Program-made: the position numbers and the translations under genes
Assembly: GCA_020636445.1 (NCBI GenBank)
Contig: JACJXV010000017.1
Location: 1 to 64,000, forward strand
Reading direction: 5' to 3'
DNA: 64,000 bases
Source of the DNA: Lewinellaceae bacterium
Lineage (GTDB): Bacteria > Bacteroidota > Bacteroidia > Chitinophagales > Saprospiraceae
In this document: positions 44,980 through 52,302 of the stretch, one piece after another
Numbering within the stretch: position 1 is the first letter of the stretch
How the letters are laid out: the number at the start of each line of letters is the position of its first letter
The notes under the pieces: model-generated
The model's input: only the letters and a program-made list of their open reading frames with translations
What the model was told of the DNA's origin: nothing
The model's database searches: none

Positions 44980-45116
44980 TATAAAATGCTAACTCAGTAA
45001 GTTGATCGTAATACCTTGAACCAGGTAGTTGGGTAATATTAGCTACCACTCACTGATCGGTACATCATCTAATTTAGGAATTAATCCCGGATAAATCAAA
45101 GTAAACAAAGGGTAAT

Positions 45117-45135
45117 TAGTGTACATTTTACACTA
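45117..45135. promoter_or_regulatory. Operator-like palindrome upstream of the Nudix regulator
   Basis: TAGTGTA, a 5-base spacer, TACACTA: a perfect 7-bp inverted repeat about 138 bases upstream of the regulator's ATG. Its size and symmetry fit a dimeric winged-helix site. Autoregulation is an inference. Confidence 0.4.
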
Positions 45136-45157
45136 GCCCTTAACAATGAGTATCTTA

Positions 45158-45174
45158 TTGATTTTCAAAATCAA
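45158..45174. promoter_or_regulatory. Second palindrome in the same gap
   Basis: TTGATTTTCAAAATCAA is a perfect palindrome around one central base. It may be a second operator or a chance A/T-rich palindrome. Confidence 0.25.
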
Positions 45175-45223
45175 AGCCTGTTCAACAAAATCAACCTGCA
45201 ATTCACCTGAATGCCAGGATGCG

Positions 45224-46183
45224 TTAGTACAAAAACTGGGAAAGCCCCAACTGATTGCGCAGTGTGGTATCCTGCAAGGAATTTTCTTTCCAATAGGGAG
45301 TTTTCAGGGTTTCTTTCCGACGGGCCAGCGTGGTTCGGGCCTGGCCATCAAAGGCCGATGGATAGGTATCCGTCCACCCTTCAATAACGTAAGGTGATTC
45401 TGCTTGGAAAATGATTTCCACTGTCCGGTTCAGCTCAGGGAAAAATAACCGATAAACCCGTAACTGATCCCCGGCAAAATCTCCTCCCTGATAAACTTCC
45501 AGGACTGCCTCTGCCCTTTGGGGAGAGAAATCCCGGTGTTGTAAGCGAGCATAGAAGGGCGCTGGTAATATGGAAAACTTACCAATAGGCAAGGCATCAG
45601 GGTTTATCCTGACCTGCGTCCATAATGCATCTTCAGACCAGGTGTAGGGTACCTTTTGGTCCGTATCCCCTTCCGTTTCAAAATAGGAAAATACCTGGGC
45701 CCGATATTGCGAGCCTATCTGATTTAACTGCATAAACGTCTGCCCGCACCAATCCTGCGAACTCATGGTAATTTTCAGCGGAAAGGGAAATTGCACCTGA
45801 TCCACCGGCGCAAATACCGAGGTCATGATGGCGTAATCATAAATCCCGGTTGTAAACCGCCGGATAGCATTCATTTTCAGAATAGCCGTCGACTGTTTAC
45901 TCCGGTATTGCTCATTTTTAACCTGTTTATCAGTCAAAAAATCTTCCGTAACAAATACCAGAACGGCCTCCCCGGGGTGAACATCCCGGTAGCGATTTTG
46001 GTGTAAGCTGTAACTGCTCACTTCAGCGGTGCCGTCATACCAATATTTATCCAGTCGCACCGAAGTTTCCAGAATGGCTACTTTTTTCGGGCCCTCCGCC
46101 GGACCAGCCACTGTTTTTTTACCTTGTTCCTGGCATCCCAGTAACATCAATAAACTGGCACCGAATAACCACTGCTTAGTCAT
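45224..46183 (-). CDS. Putative lipoprotein, conserved Bacteroidota type
   Basis: ATG 46183 is chosen because it opens a lipoprotein signal, MTKQWLFGASLLMLLGC, with a clean LLGC lipobox; the 25 codons upstream look random. The mature part (about 300 residues) has KYWYDGTAEVSSYSLHQNRY, HPGEAVLVFVTEDF and, near the middle, SSQDWCGQTFMQLNQIG. I recall Bacteroidota relatives sometimes labelled 'septum formation inhibitor Maf', but no Maf nucleotidase motif is visible and that label is not supported. It is probably inner- or outer-membrane anchored and faces the periplasm. It lies 110 bases downstream of the HhH/ComEC pair on the same strand. Confidence 0.75.
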   Translation of the reverse strand: MTKQWLFGASLLMLLGCQEQGKKTVAGPAEGPKKVAILETSVRLDKYWYDGTAEVSSYSLHQNRYRDVHPGEAVLVFVTEDFLTDKQVKNEQYRSKQSTAILKMNAIRRFTTGIYDYAIMTSVFAPVDQVQFPFPLKITMSSQDWCGQTFMQLNQIGSQYRAQVFSYFETEGDTDQKVPYTWSEDALWTQVRINPDALPIGKFSILPAPFYARLQHRDFSPQRAEAVLEVYQGGDFAGDQLRVYRLFFPELNRTVEIIFQAESPYVIEGWTDTYPSAFDGQARTTLARRKETLKTPYWKENSLQDTTLRNQLGLSQFLY

Positions 46184-46292
46184 AGATGGTCTTTTTCTTC
46201 CAACAAAATCAGTTGACAAGTATCTGCTTTCTTTATAAAACCTATGGTACAACAACAAATCCGCCTAAAATGATGCAAGGCCCTTGTCAAAA

Positions 46293-47204
46293 CTAATCCG
46301 GAGAGGGTAAAGGTGGCCCGGATAGGGATACGTAAGGTAATAAACGTTGTACCGTGCTGGAATCCAGGCCATGAATCCGCCATAGCTCCTCCGGTGATGC
46401 CAAGCCCTGGTGCGTCTCACGGTAGGCAACAATAGCCCGGGCCTGGCGATAATTGCAATAGGGGTGAGCGGCCAATTGTTCAATGCTGGCACTATTAATG
46501 GGAATCCTTCCCCAATGCGGGGTTTGGAGTACCAACACTGAGCGAAAAGCTTGAAAAACACTGTCGGGCAATCCATAGGTCTCTCCTACCTGGTCGATGG
46601 AGGAAAAACCGCCGAGTCGATCCCGAAACCGAACGATGCGCCGGGCCAGTACGGGGCCTATCCCCCGCAGGGTCGTCCAGGTGGCGGAATCCGCCTGGTT
46701 AATATCAATCGGGCTGGAAGCATTTTCATACTGCCCTCCCCCGGGGTTCTTTTTACTTGCCCGAGTGCGATCGGGCAAAATAATCCAGGGGGCTAATTCC
46801 GCAAAAAGGGTGTCCGTCATACCGTAGAGCTTGCGCAAATCATTCGTTTCAAAGAAACGCCCCCCATGGGCCACGTAATTGACCCAGGTACGAGCCAGCC
46901 GCAGGGGCACACCCCACCGAACCAGCTCATCCTGGTCAACCTGATGAGGATCAATCCGAAACCGCTTTATTGGGTTGGGGGTAGTGTCAACAACCGTAAC
47001 CCTGGAGGCCATAGGGGCATTGCCGAGCGTATCCTGGGATGCCTTTATCCATTGTAACTCCAAGGCTGTCCACGCAGCAAGTGGCCGGGATGGAGACACC
47101 CAATCAGGTAACAGCCAGCCCAGAGCACCCAAGGCCAGCACGACGACTATTCCGCGGCGTTCCGGCCGCGAAAAGTAAAAGAATTCAATCAAATGCTTCT
47201 TCAT
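46293..47204 (-). CDS. Membrane-anchored helix-hairpin-helix (ComEA-like) protein
   Basis: This 303-residue protein has one N-terminal transmembrane helix (RRGIVVVLALGALGWLLPDW) and three HhH modules: about 95-165 (DELVRWGVPLRLARTWVNYV), about 170-235 (DINQADSATWTTLRGIGPVL) and about 240-295 (INSASIEQLAAHPYCNYRQA). HhH repeats bind DNA backbone without sequence preference, and ComEA uses such a domain as the periplasmic DNA receptor in uptake. Its start overlaps the end of the ComEC gene by 20 bases, supporting translational coupling and a shared role in DNA uptake. Confidence 0.85.
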   Translation of the reverse strand: MKKHLIEFFYFSRPERRGIVVVLALGALGWLLPDWVSPSRPLAAWTALELQWIKASQDTLGNAPMASRVTVVDTTPNPIKRFRIDPHQVDQDELVRWGVPLRLARTWVNYVAHGGRFFETNDLRKLYGMTDTLFAELAPWIILPDRTRASKKNPGGGQYENASSPIDINQADSATWTTLRGIGPVLARRIVRFRDRLGGFSSIDQVGETYGLPDSVFQAFRSVLVLQTPHWGRIPINSASIEQLAAHPYCNYRQARAIVAYRETHQGLASPEELWRIHGLDSSTVQRLLPYVSLSGPPLPSPD

Positions 47205-49308
47205 CAGTTGGGAGGTTTAGTGGATCGAACGTGCGCAAATCGCACTGAAAAGCCGATCCTTGTTCAGCAATATCGATTAGGGGAATGGCCCGGCTTGCTG
47301 CAAGCTTTCGGAGATAGCTGCGTGTGGAGTAGCGGTTTGTAGCATCCAGAATGATCAGCTGTGGCGGATACAAATCGAGCCAGGTTTCCCAGGGAGCCCA
47401 TAAGCTACTACTGACCACCCAAATATCCGCTTGGGGTGGAGTAACCGGCAATGGCCGCTGCCCGTCGAGCCATAACCAGGAATGTTTCTGCCATTGGAGC
47501 ACGGGCATCACATCGGTCGTTAGCTGGATAGTCTGTGTGGGGTGTTCAACCCCAAAACGCTGGCGAGCTGCTAATGCGATTGCTGACTCTTGTCGGGGGT
47601 CGGTTACCGAAGACCAGGTGAGTCGCTGGTTTCCACAAATAAAATCAACCAGGGTTCCTCCGCGGTGATTATATACAATGACCTGCTGTTGTTCCTTTTG
47701 CTGCTCGATGGTTCGGTGGTTCATTCCTGCCAATAAACCGATCAGGAAGCCTCCCGCCGCCAGCAGTGTCCAATGCCGGTATTTTACCGCAATTATTCCC
47801 CAAAAGGCAAGCAACAAGCCAAGCCAGAATTGCGGCTCCGTCCACCAGATGCCTTGCCAAAGTGCTCCCGGTAATTGGCCGAAAAACGCCATTATTTTCC
47901 AGAAAAAATGGAGAATGCCCCCAAACCCCCAGGTAAGCCATTCACCTGCCAGGGGAATCCCCGCCAGTAAAATTTGTAAAAAGCCCATGGCTAGAATGAG
48001 CGCAGCAGCCGGAATAACGACCCACCCCGACAACAGTCCCAACCAGGAAAACTGATGAAAATAGTACACGCATAAAGGAAAGGTCATCCACTGAGCGGCT
48101 AAACCTACTGTCGTGAGTTGCCAGAAATACCGCACCGGGTGGAAGGCTGGCCGCCAGCAAGCTTCCAGCCGGGGCTGGAAAAAAAGGATACCCACGACCG
48201 CTGCATAGGATAATTGGAACCCCACCTGGAAAAAAAGCAGGGGCCTGAACCATAGTAAAATAAAAGCGGAGGCCCAAAGCGCATTCCAGGAACTTCCCCG
48301 TCGGTCGAGCGTTCGCCCCCAGAGGAGAATCGTAAAAAGTAAGGCCGCCCGCAAAACCGCAGGACCGGCACCTGTCAGGATGGCAAACCCCCAGATTGCC
48401 GCAGTATTCCAGGCAAAACGCCCCCACCGATGGCCAAAGGGCGCCAGCCAGGTCAATAAGCCCAAGAGCCACCGGACACCAAAGGCAACCATCCCAACGT
48501 GAAGTCCCGATACCGCTAATACATGCATAGCTCCGGCATGGGTAAACGCACTCCGCACTTCTGGGGTGAGGTGCGATTTGTCGCCCAACACCAACGCGGC
48601 CGCAATTCCCCACTCCGGGGCCTTACCCTGGGCACCCAACAAACGGCGTTCGACCCAGGAGCGGCAATTGACCAGCCTGGTCTGCCAGGTGGTCTTTTCC
48701 GGAACATCCATCCACCAATCTCCTTCGCCAAGAAAGCCCTGCAGGTAGATCCCCTGCTGTCCCCAATACCGCCGGCCATCAAAACCACCGGGGTTGGCGG
48801 CTGCAGGAATACGACGCAGCAGAACCCTCCCGACGAACGTACACCCCAAATTACTGCCCGTACTATCAGCGGCAGGTAGATAAAGTAACACCCGCCCTTT
48901 AGCTTCTTGCCAGGAAAGAGAATCTCTCCGCAAGGCCTCAACAGACAGCGTAACCTGGGTCCAGCGCCTGCCCGGATTCCAGCTGATTACTTGCCCGCCC
49001 AGAAGTACCGGCTGGGTAAGGTTGTTGCCCAGGTCCGTTGAAAAACGGGTGTCCGTCGTCAGGTCCTTACCCCGCCAACTGATCATCACTGGCAAGAGGA
49101 TAGCCAGCGAAATGCCAAACCCATAACGCCAGCGGTAACGAACGCTGTGCCAGGCGAGGAATACGACAATGAATAGCAATAAGACAGCCCCGCCAAGGCG
49201 GACTCCTGGCCCGTGCAGGAACACAATGCCCGGAAGTAAAAAGAGCAAAAGTCGAAAAAAGGGATACGCCTGCCAGTGCATACAATCAGCTACGTTAGTG
49301 ATGTTCAC
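47185..49308 (-). CDS. comEC: ComEC/Rec2-family DNA uptake channel
   Basis: This 707-residue polytopic membrane protein is of the type that carries single-stranded DNA across the inner membrane during transformation. The hallmark competence block HAGAMHVLAVSGLHVGMV lies near residue 262, followed by many transmembrane helices to about 520. The N-terminal part includes a DUF4131-like segment with an OB-like stretch. The C-terminal 185 residues hold no HxHxDH metallo-beta-lactamase motif, so the nuclease-like domain of longer ComEC proteins is absent or decayed. Translation could start at 49308 or at the ATG at 49281. It is the first gene of a coupled pair with the HhH protein. Confidence 0.9.
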   Translation of the reverse strand: MNITNVADCMHWQAYPFFRLLLFLLPGIVFLHGPGVRLGGAVLLLFIVVFLAWHSVRYRWRYGFGISLAILLPVMISWRGKDLTTDTRFSTDLGNNLTQPVLLGGQVISWNPGRRWTQVTLSVEALRRDSLSWQEAKGRVLLYLPAADSTGSNLGCTFVGRVLLRRIPAAANPGGFDGRRYWGQQGIYLQGFLGEGDWWMDVPEKTTWQTRLVNCRSWVERRLLGAQGKAPEWGIAAALVLGDKSHLTPEVRSAFTHAGAMHVLAVSGLHVGMVAFGVRWLLGLLTWLAPFGHRWGRFAWNTAAIWGFAILTGAGPAVLRAALLFTILLWGRTLDRRGSSWNALWASAFILLWFRPLLFFQVGFQLSYAAVVGILFFQPRLEACWRPAFHPVRYFWQLTTVGLAAQWMTFPLCVYYFHQFSWLGLLSGWVVIPAAALILAMGFLQILLAGIPLAGEWLTWGFGGILHFFWKIMAFFGQLPGALWQGIWWTEPQFWLGLLLAFWGIIAVKYRHWTLLAAGGFLIGLLAGMNHRTIEQQKEQQQVIVYNHRGGTLVDFICGNQRLTWSSVTDPRQESAIALAARQRFGVEHPTQTIQLTTDVMPVLQWQKHSWLWLDGQRPLPVTPPQADIWVVSSSLWAPWETWLDLYPPQLIILDATNRYSTRSYLRKLAASRAIPLIDIAEQGSAFQCDLRTFDPLNLPTDEEAFD

Positions 49309-49674
49309 GGAGGGTGTATCAGCAGGAGTTAAGGGCTACTTGCATTTGCGAAAGCCCAAGCGCCAAAAGCCATTGGCGATTTTGGATTACTGCAAATTAC
49401 AAGAAAAATCACGTGTGCGCAATACCTTGTTTAAAAATAAGGGTCTGTGTGCGTTGTGGAGTTTGAACCTGCTGGCTGGAGATTGGGGGAAGGGTCAGCA
49501 GGCAGAATGAGAAATTGGAAATTGGAAAAACGAGTATCGAGTAACCAGTCATCAGTGATCAGGCAGAGTTCCTCTTTGCGTCTTGGTGAGTTTATCTGGT
49601 GAAAGGTGAGGTGTAAGGGTGAGGCCCCGCCTACGCTGGGCTTCGGCGGGCGAAGGAAATCAGAAATCAGCCCA
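49309..49674. other. Gap with dispersed repeat modules
   Basis: No gene is evident. A CGCCAA/TTGGCG hairpin lies near 49350-49370. CCTCTTTGCG (49571-49580), CCGCCTACGC (49627-49636) and the self-complementary CTTCGGCGGGCGAAG (49641-49655) recur in the same order, inverted, in the gap at 55653-55789. Confidence 0.5.
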
Positions 49675-50814
49675 TTAGGTAGCAGTTATAAGCAAGCCTT
49701 CATACGAGGTACGCATGGCTTCGGCAAACGTATAGAGTTCTACTTTCTCAACCTTTCCTTTAAGGGCAATAATCCCTACCCGTTTAAGATGGTACAAATG
49801 GGGAGGCAGTTGTAAGTGATCCAGCAAGGGTTTGGACATGAGAATCGACACCCGAAATTTATTACATACTGCCTGAATCCGTGCAGCGGTATTGAGTACA
49901 TCACCCGAAAAAACAATGTCCTTCTTGATAACACCAATTTCACCGGTGGTGACCAACCCACAGTGCAGGCCAACTTTGAACTCGGGCACTAACCCATACC
50001 GCTCCTGGTAATGATTAGCCCGCTTCTGAATAGCTTCCCGCATATAATAATAGCAGCGGATACAATTGTCATTGTGCAGTCCTTGTTGCAGGGGCCATGA
50101 AATAACAATTTCATCACCCACATATTGATATATTTCGCCGGAGGTATCGGCTACGGCATTGGTGATATCCCGAAAAAAGTCGTTAAGCAATTGGAAAAAC
50201 AAAATATGCCCGAGCTTCTCGGCAATTCGAGTGCTGGATTTAATATCAGCAAATAAAAAAATCCGATCCTCTTCCCGCGGCCGGTGGTAATGCCCCAGAA
50301 TCATTTTCAGTAAAATACCCCGTCCGTATTTTTCATTGACATGCAGGGAAATGATGGTTAGAAAAACTACTACCGACCAATACCCCAGTGTTTTTAAATA
50401 AAATGCCCGGTTGAAGAGCAAGGTAGTCGTCTCAGCCAAAACTTCAGGATGCCAAAAATTGCCGTATTGAAAGCTAAGCAGGGTAGTCTGCAATACGGAA
50501 ATGATCCCAAAATTCAGGACGGAGATAATCATGGAATTTACCAAAAGGGCTACCCCAAAAGGCTTGGTACGGAACCGTTCGCGTAAAAAGAAAACCAGGA
50601 AAGTTCCTGAAATAAGTCCACTGAGGATACCCGCCAGTACATTGACGAAGAATAAGCGACCATACTGGAACGAAGGGCTGGGAACAAAATAGGCACTCTG
50701 GGAAAGTGCCAGGGTATTGAGTGCATCCAATGCGCCCAATACAGCCCACCCGACGGCTATCCAAAAAACTTGCCGTCGGCCTATCCGAATTCTGCTCCTG
50801 GGCGCCGATCTCAT
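49675..50814 (-). CDS. Membrane-bound class III adenylate/guanylate cyclase
   Basis: This 379-residue protein has four hydrophobic segments in residues about 10-165, then a class III nucleotide cyclase homology domain (about 185-360). Metal-binding aspartates are visible in FLFADIKSSTRIAEKLG and in YQYVGDEIVISW. The transition-state Asn/Arg context is in FSGDVLNTAARIQAVCNKF. It should make a cyclic nucleotide at the cytoplasmic face; the choice between cAMP and cGMP cannot be settled from these motifs. No cyclic-nucleotide-binding regulator lies nearby. It is transcribed alone, divergent from the GNAT operon. Confidence 0.88.
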   Translation of the reverse strand: MRSAPRSRIRIGRRQVFWIAVGWAVLGALDALNTLALSQSAYFVPSPSFQYGRLFFVNVLAGILSGLISGTFLVFFLRERFRTKPFGVALLVNSMIISVLNFGIISVLQTTLLSFQYGNFWHPEVLAETTTLLFNRAFYLKTLGYWSVVVFLTIISLHVNEKYGRGILLKMILGHYHRPREEDRIFLFADIKSSTRIAEKLGHILFFQLLNDFFRDITNAVADTSGEIYQYVGDEIVISWPLQQGLHNDNCIRCYYYMREAIQKRANHYQERYGLVPEFKVGLHCGLVTTGEIGVIKKDIVFSGDVLNTAARIQAVCNKFRVSILMSKPLLDHLQLPPHLYHLKRVGIIALKGKVEKVELYTFAEAMRTSYEGLLITAT

Positions 50815-50920
50815 TTTTTTGTCCTTTGGCTTGCTCGAAAAAAGTATTTTTACCCCCGTTGGCCGGTGGTTTTTCGAGGACTAACCCTATTAACGGTGCC
50901 CGCGAAGCTGTTTACCGTCA

Positions 50921-50928
50921 CAAATGTA
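50921..50928 (-). promoter_or_regulatory. -7 promoter element for the cyclase
   Basis: The minus strand reads TACATTTG, matching TAnnTTTG, about 107 bases before the cyclase ATG. The -33 element is not clear. Confidence 0.38.
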
Positions 50929-51044
50929 CAACAAAATAGGCGCGCTGCGTTGAACAGTAGAACCGGTTGACACTTTCAACTGTATGCATCTAGGGGATTC
51001 TTATTATTCACCCCTCACTAACTTTCGCTAATCAGGAAAAAGCT

Positions 51045-51623
51045 ATGCTACCCGAACTTTTTGACATCGATACTGCCCTGATAACTACTCGCACCGTCGT
51101 TCGCCGATTTCGAGAAACGGAAGGCAAATCTTTTTTCCAATTGTTACATGCCAACGAAGCTGCCATTCGCGATTTATTCCCCGATTTGTTAAAGGTTGCC
51201 GACACCCAGGAGAATGCCGAATGGTATATTCGTCAGGAGCTTGCCTCCTGGTTGCTTCAACAAAGTTTCAGCTTTGGCATCTGGGACAAAGAGTCGGCAC
51301 TGATGATCGGCTTCATTCAGGTCATCCATCTCGACTGGGCTTTACCGCAGGGAGAACTCCGTTTTTTTATGGATAAAGATAAAAGTGGAAAGGGCCTTAT
51401 GACGGAAGTAATGGCGATGGTTGTTGCGTTTTGTTTTCATCAGTTAAAATTAGAAAAGATTGGCCTGCGTACCCCAAATGATAATTTCACTACCCAGCGG
51501 CTAGCCCGCAAGTGCGGATTTAGCCGGGAAGGCGACCTTCGCAGCAGTCTGCGGCGTAGTAGTGGCGAATTAACCGACCTCATGCTGATGGGGCTAACCA
51601 AGTCGGAATATGAAAAAGTCTGA
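51045..51623 (+). CDS. GNAT-family N-acetyltransferase (RimJ/RimL-like)
   Basis: This 192-residue acetyltransferase uses acetyl-CoA. The acetyl-CoA motif A appears as FFMDKDKSGKGLMTEVMAMV (about 106-125), and the C-terminal GLRTPNDNFTTQRLARKCGF is typical of the RimL/SpeG-like branch that modifies N-terminal or side-chain amines. The substrate is unknown. It is first in an overlapping three-gene unit: its last 14 bases overlap the start of the ankyrin gene. Confidence 0.88.
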   Translation: MLPELFDIDTALITTRTVVRRFRETEGKSFFQLLHANEAAIRDLFPDLLKVADTQENAEWYIRQELASWLLQQSFSFGIWDKESALMIGFIQVIHLDWALPQGELRFFMDKDKSGKGLMTEVMAMVVAFCFHQLKLEKIGLRTPNDNFTTQRLARKCGFSREGDLRSSLRRSSGELTDLMLMGLTKSEYEKV

Positions 51624-52302
51624 GCAACCGGCACCTCCGGAAATCGTGGAGCAATTCGTTGAACAACTGACGCAGGGGAAATACGCTCAGGTAAGTCACT
51701 TAATTGACACCTACCCTGCCCTGTCCGAATCCGCTACGGCGGAAGGGTTATCCCTGATTTTGCTTACGGCATACCATCGGCAGCCCTCCTTCAGTAGTCA
51801 GCTTTTTCGGGGAAAAACGAACCCCGATATTTATGAGCGAATAATTCATGACGACTTGCCGGGTGTTGAAGCCATCCTGACGGAAACACCTCTTTTGGTG
51901 AATCAATTTGCACCTGATGGATTTACACCTCTAACCCTGGCTGCTTATTTCGGGCATAGTGCATTGGCCAAGTTACTGCTGTCAGTGGGTGCTGATGTCA
52001 ATCTTGCCACAGGCAACCCCATGCGGGTTGCTCCTATCCATGCGGCAGTAGCTTCACAAGCCATCGCCATTGTCGGCCTGTTACTCGATGCAGGTGCAGA
52101 CGTCCAGGCTGTTCAGAGTCAGGGAATTACCCCCCTACATGCGGCTGCCCACCGGGGCGATGAGCTGATGGTAAAAACACTATTAAAGGCGGGAGCCCCG
52201 GCTGCTACGCGCAGCGATGCTGGCTTTTCCGCTGCCGACTATGCCGAGCAGGGCGGATTCCCTGCATTGGCCACGCAGTTACGTTCCTATGAAGCACAAT
52301 AA
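51610..52302 (+). CDS. Ankyrin-repeat protein
   Basis: This 230-residue protein has a helical N-terminal region (about 1-80) and then three to four ankyrin repeats (about 95-225: DGFTPLTLAAYFGHSALAKL, APIHAAVASQAIAIVGLLLD, GITPLHAAAHRGDELMVKTL, and a terminal SAADYAEQGG). No signal peptide or membrane segment is seen, so it is likely a cytoplasmic protein-protein interaction module. Its ATG lies inside the GNAT gene (14-base overlap), and its own last 14 bases contain the start of the next gene, so translation of all three is likely coupled. Confidence 0.88.
   Translation: MKKSEQPAPPEIVEQFVEQLTQGKYAQVSHLIDTYPALSESATAEGLSLILLTAYHRQPSFSSQLFRGKTNPDIYERIIHDDLPGVEAILTETPLLVNQFAPDGFTPLTLAAYFGHSALAKLLLSVGADVNLATGNPMRVAPIHAAVASQAIAIVGLLLDAGADVQAVQSQGITPLHAAAHRGDELMVKTLLKAGAPAATRSDAGFSAADYAEQGGFPALATQLRSYEAQ

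Noticed and set aside
45224..46183. Maf-type septum formation inhibitor
   Set aside because: The protein is a lipoprotein and shows none of the Maf nucleotide pyrophosphatase motifs.
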